From contig NZ_SACO01000010.1 in assembly GCF_004005905.1 (NCBI RefSeq), positions 1 to 64,000 on the forward strand: a stretch of DNA of 64,000 nt, in the 5' to 3' direction. Origin of the DNA: Novosphingobium umbonatum. GTDB taxonomy: Bacteria > Pseudomonadota > Alphaproteobacteria > Sphingomonadales > Sphingomonadaceae. How positions within the stretch are numbered: position 1 is the first letter of the stretch; each line of letters begins with the position of its first letter. Shown here piece by piece: positions 8,195 to 18,714 of this stretch. Position numbers and translations under genes: made by a program. The notes under the pieces were generated by a model. That model saw only the letters and a program-made list of their open reading frames with translations, was not told where the DNA came from and did no database searches.

Positions 8195-9473
8195 TGCTTG
8201 GGAGACGATGACACTCGGTAAGGCGGGAGTGGAATTGATCGATTGTGTCCATGCCACGCCCAAGCCCGCACCTATCGGCTATCCGTATATTGCTATTCCT
8301 GAAATGAAGGATGGCAGGCTGAATTTCGACGCGGCGCGGAAAATCACCAGCGACGATTTCGTTGCGTGGACGCGCAAAGCACGGCCACGCAGGCACGACG
8401 TTGTTCTCTCCCGCCGCACCAATCCCGGTGTGACGGCTCCAGTTGGCGAACAGGCAGATTTTGCATTGGGGCAAAATCTGGTGCTGCTGCGCACAGATGG
8501 AACGAGGGTTGCGCCGGAATTTCTGCGTTGGTTGGTTTCCAGCCCGCAATGGTGGAACCAGATCCAGAAATTCATGAATGTCGGAGCCGTATTCGATAGC
8601 CTTAAGTGTGCCGACGTTCCTAAATTTGAGCTGCCCATCCCGTCTAAGGAGGCGCAGGCAAACATTGCATCGGTCCTTTCGGCGCTGGACGACAAGATCG
8701 AACTCAACCGGCGGATGAATGAGACTCTGGAGGGGATGGCGCAGGCGATCTTTCGGGATTGGTTTGTCGATTTCGGCCCCGTTCGTCGTAAAATTGCGCT
8801 GCAAGGCAGCGCGGGCCGCAAGGCGGCTGGCGAGGCCGATCCGGTGGCGATCATGGGCGGCTTGACCCCAGACCCCGCCCGCGCCGCCGAACTCGCCGCC
8901 CTCTTCCCCGCCGCCTTCGGCGACGATGGCTTGCCGGTGGGGTGGTCTCGCCGAACCGTCGAAAGCATTATGGAACTCGCTTACGGGAAGGCATTGCCCA
9001 AGACGGTGCGCAAGGATGGCCCATATCCGGTTTATGGGTCTGGCGGGATTTCCGGGACGCACTCCATTCCACTTGCCAGCGGCCCCGGCATCATCGTCGG
9101 GCGCAAAGGGACCGTGGGTAGCCTCTATTGGGAGGCCGGGGATTTCTTCGCAATCGATACCGTTTTCTATGTCGTTCCGAAGGATGGCGTCCGGCTCAAC
9201 TTCGCTTGGTATTTGCTTCAAACGCTGGGCTTGGAAAACATGAACACGGACGCCGCCGTTCCCGGCTTAAACCGTGGCAACGCCTACCGATTGGAATTTG
9301 CCTATGGTGGTGCACCATTGCTTGAGGCTTTCGAGGCGTTCGTTGGCCCGTTGCGAGCAAGGCAGGATGCCTGCAATGCCGAAACACGAACCCTCGCCGA
9401 AACCCGCGACTACCTTCTGCCCCGGCTGATGTCCGGCGCGGTGCGCGTCGCGCCGAAGGTTGAGGCCGCCTGA
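8187..9473 (+). CDS. hsdS: Type I restriction-modification system, specificity subunit
   Basis: A 428-residue DNA-recognition subunit with the usual repeat layout. Target recognition domain 1 (about 1-150) is followed by a central conserved helix ([20 protein letters not shown]), recognition domain 2 (about 255-390) starting [12 protein letters not shown], and a C-terminal helix ending in [16 protein letters not shown]. The recognition sequence cannot be read from the protein. It overlaps hsdM by 8 bp and the next gene by 1 nt (TGATG), so translation is coupled in both directions. Confidence 0.93.
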   Translation: MSDAWETMTLGKAGVELIDCVHATPKPAPIGYPYIAIPEMKDGRLNFDAARKITSDDFVAWTRKARPRRHDVVLSRRTNPGVTAPVGEQADFALGQNLVLLRTDGTRVAPEFLRWLVSSPQWWNQIQKFMNVGAVFDSLKCADVPKFELPIPSKEAQANIASVLSALDDKIELNRRMNETLEGMAQAIFRDWFVDFGPVRRKIALQGSAGRKAAGEADPVAIMGGLTPDPARAAELAALFPAAFGDDGLPVGWSRRTVESIMELAYGKALPKTVRKDGPYPVYGSGGISGTHSIPLASGPGIIVGRKGTVGSLYWEAGDFFAIDTVFYVVPKDGVRLNFAWYLLQTLGLENMNTDAAVPGLNRGNAYRLEFAYGGAPLLEAFEAFVGPLRARQDACNAETRTLAETRDYLLPRLMSGAVRVAPKVEAA

Positions 9474-10660
9474 TGGCCGATCCCTATTTCCGCTCCTTGC
9501 CGCTGTTTCCCACCTACACATTCGGGGATGTGGCGATTGACGGGCTGGTGCCCGCCTGCCGGGTGGAAAGCTGGCAAGACTTTATCGAGGCGATGCGCTC
9601 ACCCGATCACAACCGGGCGGCGGGTGAATTCGTCTATCGCGGGCAGGCGGGGCACAACTGGCACCTGTCGTCCACGCTCGCCCGCCTGTTCGATGGCGGC
9701 GCGGTGCCGGGGCAGCATCAGGAAAAACTGCTGGCGCAATTCCGCCTCGCCATGCGCGGGCGCGGGCTGGATTGCAGCAAGCTGGAGGATGAGGAGGTTT
9801 GGGCCTTCGGTCAGCACCACGGATTGCGCACCCCGCTGATCGACTGGACCAAATCGCCCTATGTCGCGCTGTTCTTCGCCTTTGACGAACCCGACGTGGA
9901 AGGCGTGGAGAACCCTTCGCGCGCGGTGTTCTGCCTGAACATGGCGGCGATCCGTGCCGATGAAAACCTCTCGCAAATCATCTTTGAGCCGACGCACCAC
10001 GAAAACGCGCGGCTGGTCAATCAGGCCGGGCTGTTCACGATCACCCCCAGCGGCAAGGACAATCTGGTTTCGGCGATCCTCAACGAACTGGCCGAGAACG
10101 AGGTCATCACCCCCGACGATCCGATGGACGTGGCCCGCTATATCGCCAAGATCCATGTGCCGAACGAGAACCGGGTGGAATGCCTTAACACCCTACGCAA
10201 GATGAATATCCACCACGCCAATCTCTTCCCCGATCCGGGCGGCGCATCGAAATATTGCAACGACTGGCTGGCGCGCCTGATCGACGAGGAAAAGCGCGAC
10301 GCGGCGGAAGCCCGCGCTCTGGAAGTGGCGGCGGATCAGGCAGCGGCGGAGCCTGATGTCGCACTGATCGCAGACAGCGAAATTTCGGCAGATGCCATTG
10401 CCGGTTTGCTGCGCAATACGCTGCGCAATGACAGCGAATTCCCGCCGGAAACGCTGGCCGGATGGGCGCCAAAGCTGATCGCGCTCTATGAGCGGCTGGC
10501 CGATACCGACTGGCCGGAGCGCGCCGCATCGGAAACCCGGCTCAAGATCGAATTCCGCAAATGGCTGATGAGCAACGGCGTCCACCGTGCCGTCGCCGAA
10601 ACCGGCACGCGGCGCTTGGTGGAGTTCTTCAAGGCCAGTTGGAAGGCGGCGAATGCGTAG
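9473..10660 (+). CDS. FRG-domain protein embedded in the type I restriction operon
   Basis: A 395-residue protein with an FRG domain in its N-terminal half. VYRGQAGHNWHLSSTLARLF carries the eponymous F/Y-R-G core, and FGQHHGLRTPLIDWTKSPYV the second signature, usually QHxGxxTRLLDWT. The C-terminal part (about 270-395) is an acidic, helical region with no recognised fold. FRG domains occur in many defence-associated proteins; their biochemical role is unsettled. The start codon overlaps the hsdS stop and its own end overlaps the pentapeptide gene by 8 bp, so it is made together with the restriction system. It may be an effector or accessory factor. Confidence 0.85.
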   Translation: MADPYFRSLPLFPTYTFGDVAIDGLVPACRVESWQDFIEAMRSPDHNRAAGEFVYRGQAGHNWHLSSTLARLFDGGAVPGQHQEKLLAQFRLAMRGRGLDCSKLEDEEVWAFGQHHGLRTPLIDWTKSPYVALFFAFDEPDVEGVENPSRAVFCLNMAAIRADENLSQIIFEPTHHENARLVNQAGLFTITPSGKDNLVSAILNELAENEVITPDDPMDVARYIAKIHVPNENRVECLNTLRKMNIHHANLFPDPGGASKYCNDWLARLIDEEKRDAAEARALEVAADQAAAEPDVALIADSEISADAIAGLLRNTLRNDSEFPPETLAGWAPKLIALYERLADTDWPERAASETRLKIEFRKWLMSNGVHRAVAETGTRRLVEFFKASWKAANA

Positions 10661-11612
10661 TAAGCCGACACGCCTTGAGCGGTGGCGCAAGCGAATAGGC
10701 CAATCGCGCTTCGTGGTCGGTGGCACGAACTATTGCCGGGAGACCAATTTCCCGTATGCCGTGGGCCTGCTCGCCGTCTGCGCGTCGATCACGGTTGGCT
10801 GGTGGTGGATCCAGCCACAGAGCGTCAGCAATTTGTGGCCCGAAATGGGCGGCATGACGCTGGACGTGTTCTTCATCCTGATCGTGTTCGCTTGGTTCGA
10901 GCATCGCGGCGAAAAACGGCAGGACATTGCCCGGCAGCGCGAGATCATCGACGATTACAAGCGGTGGGACCAGCCGGAAGCCCATTATCGGATCGCGGGG
11001 GCCATTCGCCGACTAAACCGCTTGGGTGTATTCGCGCTGCACATGGCCGGTGCTCGGCTGAGCAAGTTCGCCTTTGCAGAGCAGGGCATCGAGAAAATTG
11101 ATGGATCAATGTTCTTTAATGGCCAGTGGGGCGAGCGTTTCGGCGATAGCACCGTGCACATGGTCGAAGTTGATTTCGACCGGATCAGTTGCCGGAGTGT
11201 CATCTTCTCGCCGTTTAACCCGCTTGGAGGATTTGGCCTTTCTGGCTCAAATTATGCGCGCTTCGAGGACTGCTCGTTCAACGAAACAGATTTGAGCAGA
11301 GCCATATTCAATGGTGCGGAATTGACTTGGTCAGAGTCGCCTCCGGAAGAAATTGGGTATGCTGAAGATATGGGCGATGGCCAATGGTGCTGGAATCAAA
11401 CGCACTATGGCCCCTTTTATCTTGCCGATCTTCAACAAGCCTCATTCAAAGATTGCTGGTTTAAGAACGCCGATTTCCGTAACGTCGATAATATCTTGGA
11501 AGCCGACTTTACCGGCGCGAAGGGCCTGGAGGACGCTTTCTTCGACAATGACGAAATCAGGGTGGCCGTGCTGGCCCAAGCCGTTGGCAGGCCAGCACCC
11601 GCTACGCAGTAA
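10653..11612 (+). CDS. Two-helix membrane protein with pentapeptide repeats
   Basis: A 319-residue protein. Two hydrophobic helices near the N-terminus (about residues 32-52, YAVGLLAVCASITVGWWWI, and 67-83, LDVFFILIVFAWF) are followed by a basic, coiled-coil-like stretch (HRGEKRQDIARQREIIDDYK). The C-terminal half has degenerate pentapeptide repeats such as ARFEDCSFNETDLSRAIFNG and SFKDCWFKNADFRNVD, expected to form a right-handed beta-helix in the cytoplasm. The ATG at 10653 overlaps the FRG gene. A longer in-frame start at 10587 lies deep in the FRG gene and is rejected. It lies 45 nt before hsdR. Function is unknown; a membrane-targeted partner of the FRG protein is a reasonable guess. Confidence 0.75.
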   Translation: MRSKPTRLERWRKRIGQSRFVVGGTNYCRETNFPYAVGLLAVCASITVGWWWIQPQSVSNLWPEMGGMTLDVFFILIVFAWFEHRGEKRQDIARQREIIDDYKRWDQPEAHYRIAGAIRRLNRLGVFALHMAGARLSKFAFAEQGIEKIDGSMFFNGQWGERFGDSTVHMVEVDFDRISCRSVIFSPFNPLGGFGLSGSNYARFEDCSFNETDLSRAIFNGAELTWSESPPEEIGYAEDMGDGQWCWNQTHYGPFYLADLQQASFKDCWFKNADFRNVDNILEADFTGAKGLEDAFFDNDEIRVAVLAQAVGRPAPATQ

Positions 11613-11657
11613 CCAGCCCATGACCAATCCCTATCGTATGAACGGCGAACCGTCGAG

Positions 11658-14600
11658 ATGAGCATAACCGAAGACATTGTCGAACTGGCGGCCCTGGAAA
11701 CGTTACAAGAGCTTGGCTGGTCCTACCTCCACGGCTCCGTGATCGCGCCCGATGGCAGCGCGCCGGAGCGGCGTTCGTTCGGGGATGTCGTGCTTGTCGG
11801 GCGGCTAGAAGCGGCAGTCGCGCGGATCAATTCCGATGCGCCCGAAGCCGCGCGCAATGAGGCCATCCGCCGCGTGCTGACCGGCGAACTTCCGTCGATG
11901 GTTGAGGAAAACCGGCGTATCCACAAGCTGTTGACCGATGGCATCGATGTCGAATTCCGAGACGATAATGGCAAAACCACCGCCACCAAAATCTGGCTGA
12001 TCGATTTTGGCCGCGCGGATGCCAACGACTGGCTGGCGGTCAATCAGTTCACCGTGGTTGAAAATCGCGCCAATCGCCGCCCGGACGTAGTGCTGTTTGT
12101 AAACGGGCTGCCACTCGCAGTGATTGAGTTGAAGAACGCGGCGGCGCAGAATGCCACGATTGCCGACGCCTTCAACCAGCTTCAGACCTATCTGCACCAA
12201 ATCCCCAGCCTGTTCAGTACCAACGCGGTGTTGATCACCTCTGACGGCATGGAAGCCCGCATTGGGTCGATCACTGCCGATGCTGAGCGCTTCATGCCGT
12301 GGCGAACGGTGGATGGGCAGGAATTTGCCCATAGGGGCACGCCGGAACTCGAAACCCTGCTGCGCGGCGTGTTCACCCGCGAAAACTTGCTCGCGCTGAT
12401 CCGCGATTTCATTGTGTTTGGCGATAAGGGCGATGGGCCGTTCAAAATCATCGCGGGCTATCACCAGTTTCACGGCGCGCAAAAGGCGGTGGGCCAAGCG
12501 ATTGAGGCAACGCGCCCTGATGGTGACCGCAAGATCGGCGTTATTTGGCACACCCAAGGATCAGGCAAGAGCCTGTTGATGGCATTTTTCGCTGGGCTTG
12601 CCGTCAAATCGCAGGCGCTGGAAAACCCGACGCTGGTTGTTTTGACAGATCGCAACGATCTGGACGATCAGCTTTTCGGCACCTTTGGCTTGTGCCGGGA
12701 CTTGATCCGCCAGAACCCGGAACAGGCCGACAGTCGCCAAGACTTGAAGCAGCTTCTCGACAAAGCGGCTGGCGGCGTGGTGTTCACCACGGTGCAGAAA
12801 TTCTCGCCTGAGCGTGGCGAGGAAAACTTTCCGCTGCTGTCCGACCGGCGCAACATCATCGTCATGGCCGATGAAGCGCACCGAAGCCAGTACGGCTTTG
12901 AATCCAAGCTCAATCGAGAAACCGGCCTGCGCCGGTATGGCTACGCCCATTACATTCGGCAAGCGATGCCGAACGCTTCGTTCATCGGCTTTACAGGCAC
13001 GCCAATTGAAGCGGCTGACATCAATACTCCGGCTATCTTTGGTGAATATATCGACATCTACGACATCAGCCGCGCGGTGGAAGATGGCGCAACGGTGCCG
13101 ATATACTACGAAAGCCGCCTTGCCCGCATCGAATTGAACGATGATGAAAAGCCGCTGATCGATGCCGAGATTGAAGCGTTGATCGAAGATGAATCGCTGA
13201 CCGAAGCCGAGAAGATGAAGGCGAAGTGGTCAGCGGTTGAGGCGCTGGTGGGGGCAGACAAACGGCTGGCCCAGGTGGCGGCGGACATGGTGGCACACCT
13301 TGAAGCGCGCATCGATGCCATGAACGGCAAGGCCATGGCCGTTTGCATGAGCCGCCGCATCTGTGTGGCGCTTTACGACCAGATCGTCGCTTTGCGCCCC
13401 GACTGGCATTCCACCGACGATAGCAAGGGCGCGGTCAAGATCGTGATGACCGGGGCAGCCTCCGATCCTCTCGACTGGCAGCAACATATCGGCGCGAAAA
13501 AGCGGCGCGATGATCTCGCCAAGCGGGCCCGCAATCCCGACGATCCACTGCGGTTGGTAATCGTCTGCGATATGTGGCTGACTGGCTTTGACGCGCCGTG
13601 CATGAACACGATGTATATAGACAAGCCGATGCGCGGCCATGGGTTGATGCAGGCCATCGCTCGCGTAAACCGGGTATTCAAGGACAAGCCCGGTGGGTTG
13701 GTGGTCGATTATATCGGTGTGGCGCAGAATTTACGCAATGCGCTTGGCCAATATACCGAATCCGACCGGGACAAGACCGGGAAGAACGGAGACCTCGCCA
13801 TTGCGGCCATGATGGAGCGGTTCGAAGCGATCCGGGATATTTTCCATGGCTTTGATTATCGGCCCGGAATCGATGGCGCGCCACGCGACCGCCTGATCTG
13901 CCTTGGTGCTGCGATTGATTGGGTGCTGCGGTGGCAGGAAGCTCTGGCGGCCAAGCAGAAGGAACCAGAGGACAAGAAGCGGGCGCATCGCCGCTATTGC
14001 GACATGGTGCTAGGTCTCTCCATGGCCTATGCGCTCGCCGCCGCCAGCGATGAAGGCCGCGCCATCCGCGATGATGTCGGATTCTTTCAGGCAATTCGTG
14101 CGGCCTTGGTCAAAACCACGGCCGCCGGCAAGATCAGCGAGAAGGATCGCTCCTTCGCCGTTCAGCAATTGGTTGATCGGGCCGTCGCATCTTCTGAGAT
14201 CATCGATATTTTGAAGGTGGCGGGCATTCAGTCGCCCGACATCTCTATTCTTTCCGATGAATTCCTGATGGAAATCGGCAAGATGGAGAAGAAGAACCTT
14301 GCCTTGGAGGCTCTGAAAAAGCTGCTCAACGGGGAGGTAGTCAGCCGATCCCGGACCAATCTGGTCGAAGCCCGCGCGTTTTCCCACCGGCTGGAAGACG
14401 CCGTTGCGCGGTATCACGCTGGCGCCATTTCTGCGGTCGAGATGCTTCAGGAACTCATTGCGCTGGCCAAGGACATGCAAGCTGCCCGAGCTCGGGGTGA
14501 AGAGCAGGGGCTAAGCCCAGAAGAAGTCGCGTTTTATGATGCGCTTGCCGAAAATGAGAGTGCGGTTGAGGCCATGGGGAACGACAAGCTTCGCCTGATC

Positions 14601-14795
14601 GCCCATGAACTGCTTGAGCAATTGCGCGGTAACGTCACCGTGGACTGGCACCAGCGGGAAAGCGCGCGGGCAAGGATGCGCGTATTGGTAAAGCGCATCC
14701 TCAAGAAGTACGGTTATCCACCCGATTTGGCCGATGAGGCTGTCCAAACCGTTCTCGCTCAAGCTGAAATCCTTCTCCGAGAAATTTCGGCGTAA
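11658..14795 (+). CDS. hsdR: Type I restriction-modification system, endonuclease/translocase subunit
   Basis: A 1045-residue motor-nuclease. The N-terminal PD-(D/E)xK nuclease shows D143, E157 and K159 (RRPDVVLFV and VIELKN). The superfamily 2 translocase has Walker A HTQGSGKS (GSGKS at 301-305), DEAH at 405-408 and motif [12 protein letters not shown]. The C-terminal helical domain binds the methyltransferase. All residues needed for cleavage and translocation are present, so restriction should be active. In the usual system hsdR neighbours hsdM and hsdS directly; here two extra genes lie between. Confidence 0.95.
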   Translation: MSITEDIVELAALETLQELGWSYLHGSVIAPDGSAPERRSFGDVVLVGRLEAAVARINSDAPEAARNEAIRRVLTGELPSMVEENRRIHKLLTDGIDVEFRDDNGKTTATKIWLIDFGRADANDWLAVNQFTVVENRANRRPDVVLFVNGLPLAVIELKNAAAQNATIADAFNQLQTYLHQIPSLFSTNAVLITSDGMEARIGSITADAERFMPWRTVDGQEFAHRGTPELETLLRGVFTRENLLALIRDFIVFGDKGDGPFKIIAGYHQFHGAQKAVGQAIEATRPDGDRKIGVIWHTQGSGKSLLMAFFAGLAVKSQALENPTLVVLTDRNDLDDQLFGTFGLCRDLIRQNPEQADSRQDLKQLLDKAAGGVVFTTVQKFSPERGEENFPLLSDRRNIIVMADEAHRSQYGFESKLNRETGLRRYGYAHYIRQAMPNASFIGFTGTPIEAADINTPAIFGEYIDIYDISRAVEDGATVPIYYESRLARIELNDDEKPLIDAEIEALIEDESLTEAEKMKAKWSAVEALVGADKRLAQVAADMVAHLEARIDAMNGKAMAVCMSRRICVALYDQIVALRPDWHSTDDSKGAVKIVMTGAASDPLDWQQHIGAKKRRDDLAKRARNPDDPLRLVIVCDMWLTGFDAPCMNTMYIDKPMRGHGLMQAIARVNRVFKDKPGGLVVDYIGVAQNLRNALGQYTESDRDKTGKNGDLAIAAMMERFEAIRDIFHGFDYRPGIDGAPRDRLICLGAAIDWVLRWQEALAAKQKEPEDKKRAHRRYCDMVLGLSMAYALAAASDEGRAIRDDVGFFQAIRAALVKTTAAGKISEKDRSFAVQQLVDRAVASSEIIDILKVAGIQSPDISILSDEFLMEIGKMEKKNLALEALKKLLNGEVVSRSRTNLVEARAFSHRLEDAVARYHAGAISAVEMLQELIALAKDMQAARARGEEQGLSPEEVAFYDALAENESAVEAMGNDKLRLIAHELLEQLRGNVTVDWHQRESARARMRVLVKRILKKYGYPPDLADEAVQTVLAQAEILLREISA

Positions 14796-15183
14796 GAGTG
14801 GCTATGGCGCCGCACTTTACAGGCTCGAAGGCTGAACAGATCTTAGCTGAGTGCGGTATTCGGTCGTTCTACGTCAGCATAAATCGCGAGCATGGCGTTG
14901 GAAATGCATGCCGGTCGAGACAGCGCAATGCCGTCTGGCCACGCCGCCTGTTGCCTCTGGTAGAGGCTCTGAGTTGCAGTGCGGTGCCATGCTCGAGCCC
15001 CTAGGCGAATACCAAACCATCCAAAGTTTCAGCTTTGAGGTGCAATTCAGGTTCGCTCCATGTAGATTTCCCATTGATCTGAGTGCCCATTTCTTTCATG
15101 TCGGGTGCACCACTTCCCCACCATAGTCGCCTTGGGCGCTCGGCACTTGCGGCGGGGCGGAGACGGGGCTTGGGGTTTTGCAA
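14796..15183. other. Intergenic region at the end of the accessory segment
   Basis: About 390 bp after hsdR. Short frames exist, but none has a ribosome site or recognisable protein. It marks the junction between the defence genes and the chromosomal envelope genes. No tRNA or direct repeat suggesting an attachment site was seen. Confidence 0.4.
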
Positions 15184-16080
15184 GTGTTGCGTAAGGTGAA
15201 AAGACTGGCTCTGGCCGATCGGGGCGGCGTGCTGTTTGTGGGCATTGCCGTGGGCGCGGTGATGGCCTTGTCTTTCCTGACCTATGGCAAGCCGGTTTCG
15301 GCGCTGATGCCTGCCGAAACGGCCAAGGCGCCGACGATTACCTTGCCAGCAGCAGCCCCCGCCAACGCCCATGACCTTCAGTGCAGCGCCGATTTTCCGC
15401 TCTCGCCCCGCGTGCTTACCGGCCTGCGCGCCAACCGGCCTTTGCGCATTGGCGTGATTGGCGACAGTTTCGGCGAAGGCATTTATGCCGCCACCAATGG
15501 CCTGTTTCAGGAAGCGGACGGGTTTCAGGTCTATAGTTTTGCCAAGGAAGGCATCGGCCTGACCCGATACCAGAGCCTTGACGTGCTGGCCCATGTCAAA
15601 AGTCGTTTTTCCGAGACGCCGATCGACATTGCCATCATCGATTTCGGCGCCAATGACACGCAAGGCGTGCGACAGGGCGGCCATGGCGCGGCCTATATGA
15701 CCCCGCGCTGGCAGGCGGTGGTGGGTGGACGCGCGGCGGAACTGGTGGCCTATCTGCGCCAGCAGGGCGTGGCGGTGGCATGGGTGGGTCTGCCCCGCAT
15801 GCGCAAGCCCGATTTCGACCGCGACGTACAGGCGATGAACGCTTTTTACACCGGCCTGATGTGCAAATTGGGCGTGCCTTTCGTCAATCCCGTGGCGGCC
15901 AGCGAGGATCACCAGCACCGTTTCGCGATGGAATTGATCGATAGTAGCACCAAGCAACCCTATATCGCCCGCGCCGAGGATGGCGTGCATATGAGCTTCC
16001 ACGGCTATCGCGAGATCACCAAGCCGGTGTTGCAGCGCATTGCGCTCCTGTCCAAAAACGCGCCGGATGAACAAAGGTGA
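15184..16080 (+). CDS. Periplasmic SGNH-fold hydrolase, DUF459-like
   Basis: A 298-residue protein with an N-terminal membrane anchor (VLFVGIAVGAVMALSFL) followed by an SGNH domain. The blocks are GVIGDSFGEG (nucleophile Ser), DFGANDTQG (Asn) and DGVHMSFHGY (catalytic Asp-His pair). DUF459-type proteins act outside the membrane. The GTG at 15184 lies 8 nt from a GGGG ribosome site; a TTG two codons upstream is less well spaced. It overlaps the next SGNH gene by 4 bp. It is probably an acetyltransferase or esterase working with the MBOAT protein two genes on. Substrate unknown. Confidence 0.75.
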   Translation: MLRKVKRLALADRGGVLFVGIAVGAVMALSFLTYGKPVSALMPAETAKAPTITLPAAAPANAHDLQCSADFPLSPRVLTGLRANRPLRIGVIGDSFGEGIYAATNGLFQEADGFQVYSFAKEGIGLTRYQSLDVLAHVKSRFSETPIDIAIIDFGANDTQGVRQGGHGAAYMTPRWQAVVGGRAAELVAYLRQQGVAVAWVGLPRMRKPDFDRDVQAMNAFYTGLMCKLGVPFVNPVAASEDHQHRFAMELIDSSTKQPYIARAEDGVHMSFHGYREITKPVLQRIALLSKNAPDEQR

Positions 16081-17288
16081 TCCGCTGGCTGTCGTCGCTG
16101 GCGCTGGTCCTGTCCGCTCCTGCCGCCATGGCGCAGGACGATAGCGCGATCATCAACCCGCAGGCCATCGCCCCCTTCCTTGCCCGATTGCCGCAGGCGA
16201 CAGAGCGTCCGCTGCATATCCTGCAACTGGGCGACAGCCATACGGCGGGCGATATGCTCACTCAAGGCTGGCGGCAGGCATGGCAGACGGAATATGGCGC
16301 GGGCGGACGCGGGATGATGGCAGTGGGGCGGCCCTATCAGGGCTATCTGACTTGGGGCGTTACGGCGGGGCAAAGCGAGGGCTGGAGCGTCCAGCCCCTG
16401 TTCGGCAAGCAGCGCGTGGCGGGTGGGCCTGCCAATGGCCTTTCCGGCTTTACCCAGAGCGCCCAGCAGGCCGGAGCCAGCCTGACCCTGCGCGCCGATA
16501 GCGTAGATTTTGCTTTCAACCGCTTCAGCCTGTGCGGTCTGACGGGGCCGGACAAGGGCGCGGTGCATATCGTGCTGGGCGAGGTTTCGGGCGATGTCAG
16601 CTTTGCCGCGCCGCAAGCGGGGGTCACTTGTTTTGACCTATCCAGCGCAGCGCCGGTAACGCAGGCCAGCATCACGACGCTGGAGGATAGGCCGGTCAGC
16701 CTGACCGCGTGGGATAGCAGGCGCGATGCGGGGATCGTCCTGTCCAATCTGGGCGTGGTGGGCAGCAAATTGTCGATGCTGGCGCGGATGGACGAGGCGG
16801 TGTTGGCCACGGAATTGCGCCATGCCAGCCCCGATCTGTTGGTGATTGCCTTTGGCACCAATGAAGGCTTTGATCCCGCGCTCAAGCTGGAGGAGGCGGA
16901 GGCGGCCTTCCGCAACCAGATCGCGCGGCTGCGGCGTCTGGCGGGGGCGGATGTGCCGATCCTGTTGCTTGGGCCCCCCGATGCCGCGAGCAGCCGTGCC
17001 GATGTGGCCCGTCCCGACTTGCCCGAGACCGTGGCTTGCGGGCAGGGCTGGGCGGTTCCGGCCCATCTGGCGCAGGTGCGGGCGATGGAGCAGCGTTTGG
17101 CGGCAGACTTGAATCTCGCCTTTTGGGACTGGCAACAGGCGATGGGCGGGGCTTGTTCCTCCTCCACATGGGTGGCGCAGGGGTTGCAACGCGGCGACCA
17201 TGTGCATTTTTCCAAGGATGGCGGGCGGCGGCTGGGCGAGACTCTGGCGCGGGCGCTGGACAGGGCGCGGGCGCAGGTGGTGAAATAA
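16077..17288 (+). CDS. Secreted SGNH/GDSL-type hydrolase or O-acetyltransferase
   Basis: A 403-residue protein with a clean signal peptide (WLSSLALVLSAPAAMAQ). The SGNH blocks are LQLGDSHTAGD, IAFGTNEGFD and DHVHFSKDGG. GTG start in a GTGA overlap with the preceding SGNH gene. The N-terminal SGNH block followed by an inserted beta domain (about 120-220) resembles the proteins that pair with MBOAT transporters in alginate and peptidoglycan O-acetylation (AlgX/AlgJ and PatB-like roles). The MBOAT gene follows 9 bp later. Whether it transfers or removes acyl groups cannot be decided from sequence. Confidence 0.75.
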   Translation: MIRWLSSLALVLSAPAAMAQDDSAIINPQAIAPFLARLPQATERPLHILQLGDSHTAGDMLTQGWRQAWQTEYGAGGRGMMAVGRPYQGYLTWGVTAGQSEGWSVQPLFGKQRVAGGPANGLSGFTQSAQQAGASLTLRADSVDFAFNRFSLCGLTGPDKGAVHIVLGEVSGDVSFAAPQAGVTCFDLSSAAPVTQASITTLEDRPVSLTAWDSRRDAGIVLSNLGVVGSKLSMLARMDEAVLATELRHASPDLLVIAFGTNEGFDPALKLEEAEAAFRNQIARLRRLAGADVPILLLGPPDAASSRADVARPDLPETVACGQGWAVPAHLAQVRAMEQRLAADLNLAFWDWQQAMGGACSSSTWVAQGLQRGDHVHFSKDGGRRLGETLARALDRARAQVVK

Positions 17289-17297
17289 GCCCCTATC

Positions 17298-18701
17298 ATG
17301 CTGTTTCCCACGCTGGCCTTTCATGTCTTTTTTGTTCTGGTCTTCTGCTGCAACTGGCTGATGCGGCGGGCGGGGGATTGGCGGCTGATCATGCTGCTGG
17401 TGGCTTCGTGGATCTTTTATGGCTGGTTTGACGCGCGTTTCGTCGCGCTGTTGCAGGCCAGCGCTTTGCTTAACTGGGGCGCGGGGCGGCTGATCCTTGG
17501 CCAGCCAGAGCGGGCGCGGGGCTGGCTGGTGGCAGGCGTTTTCGCCAATCTGTTGATCCTTGGCTTTTTCAAATATTACGGATTTTTCGTCCAGCAGGTG
17601 AATGACGCGCTGCTGGCGCCACTGGGCATGGGTCGGATCAGGGCGCTGGATGTGATCCTGCCGGTGGGCGTGTCCTTCTTCACCTTTCAGGGCATCAGCT
17701 ATGTGGTGGATGTGGCCAAAGGGCGCAGCGCGCCCGCCCGCCTGCTGGAACTGGCGCTGTTGATGAGCTTTTTCCCGCATCTGGTGGCAGGGCCGATTGT
17801 GCGGCCCGCGCATATCCTGCCGCAATTGCGCGAAAGACCCTGGCTCAGTCAGGGCGCTGCGGCCACCTCGCTAGTGCTGATCCTGTGGGGGCTGGTGAAA
17901 AAAACCGTGATCGCCAATGAGCTGGCGGTGCAGCTGGTTGATCCGGTGTTCAACAATGCAGCCCATCATGGCGCGGCTGATCTGGTCTGGGCTTCCTATG
18001 GCTATGCCATCCAGATCTATTGCGATTTTTCCGCCTATAGTGACATGGCGATCGGCTTTGCGGGCCTGTTGGGCTTTCGCTTTCCGGCCAATTTCAACCA
18101 GCCCTATCGCGCGGCCAGCCTGCAGGATTTCTGGCGGCGCTGGCATATCAGCCTGTCCTTTTGGCTGCGCGACTATCTCTATATCGGCCTGCTGGGCGGT
18201 TCGCGGCAAAGCCTGATCCGCACCTGTGCGGCGCTGTTCCTGACCATGCTGTTGGGCGGATTGTGGCATGGGGCCAGCTGGAATTTCCTGATCTGGGGCG
18301 CGATCCACGGGGCGATGCTGGTGGTGGAGCGACTATGGGCGCAGTTCCGCCCTGCTGGCCTGCCCAAGGCGCCCTTGTGGCTGGGGCGTCTTTATACATT
18401 CCATGTCGTCACCGTCGCCTGGGTCTTTTTCCGCATCAAGGATTATGGCGATGCCATCGGTTTCCTGTGCCGCATCGCGCAGGGGCAAGATGGCGCGATG
18501 ATCGCCTCGCCATGGACGGCCGCGATGATTGCCATCGGTCTGGCCTGTCAGTTCGGCCCGCATGATGGGGTGCAGAATCTGGGGCGCTGGCTACGCGGAC
18601 AGAGTTTCTGGGCGGCGGCGGGGCTGGTGGCTTTGGTGTTGCTGGTGGTCGAAGGCTTGCGCGGGGCGGGCGTGGCCCCTTTCATCTATTTCCAGTTCTA
18701 G
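17298..18701 (+). CDS. MBOAT-family O-acyltransferase (AlgI-like)
   Basis: A 467-residue polytopic membrane protein with about 11-12 hydrophobic segments. Family landmarks are HLVAGPIVRP, DFWRRWHISLSFWLRDY and the catalytic-histidine motif GGLWHGASWNFLIWG. AlgI/PatA-type members move acyl groups across the inner membrane for transfer to extracellular polysaccharide or peptidoglycan. The two upstream SGNH genes supply likely periplasmic partners. No alginate genes are nearby, so the acceptor is unknown. Confidence 0.9.
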   Translation: MLFPTLAFHVFFVLVFCCNWLMRRAGDWRLIMLLVASWIFYGWFDARFVALLQASALLNWGAGRLILGQPERARGWLVAGVFANLLILGFFKYYGFFVQQVNDALLAPLGMGRIRALDVILPVGVSFFTFQGISYVVDVAKGRSAPARLLELALLMSFFPHLVAGPIVRPAHILPQLRERPWLSQGAAATSLVLILWGLVKKTVIANELAVQLVDPVFNNAAHHGAADLVWASYGYAIQIYCDFSAYSDMAIGFAGLLGFRFPANFNQPYRAASLQDFWRRWHISLSFWLRDYLYIGLLGGSRQSLIRTCAALFLTMLLGGLWHGASWNFLIWGAIHGAMLVVERLWAQFRPAGLPKAPLWLGRLYTFHVVTVAWVFFRIKDYGDAIGFLCRIAQGQDGAMIASPWTAAMIAIGLACQFGPHDGVQNLGRWLRGQSFWAAAGLVALVLLVVEGLRGAGVAPFIYFQF

Positions 18702-18714
18702 GGGGGGCGCAGCG

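Noticed and set aside
14798..15004. Short frame after hsdR
   Set aside because: No ribosome site, no similarity and odd composition; treated as non-coding.
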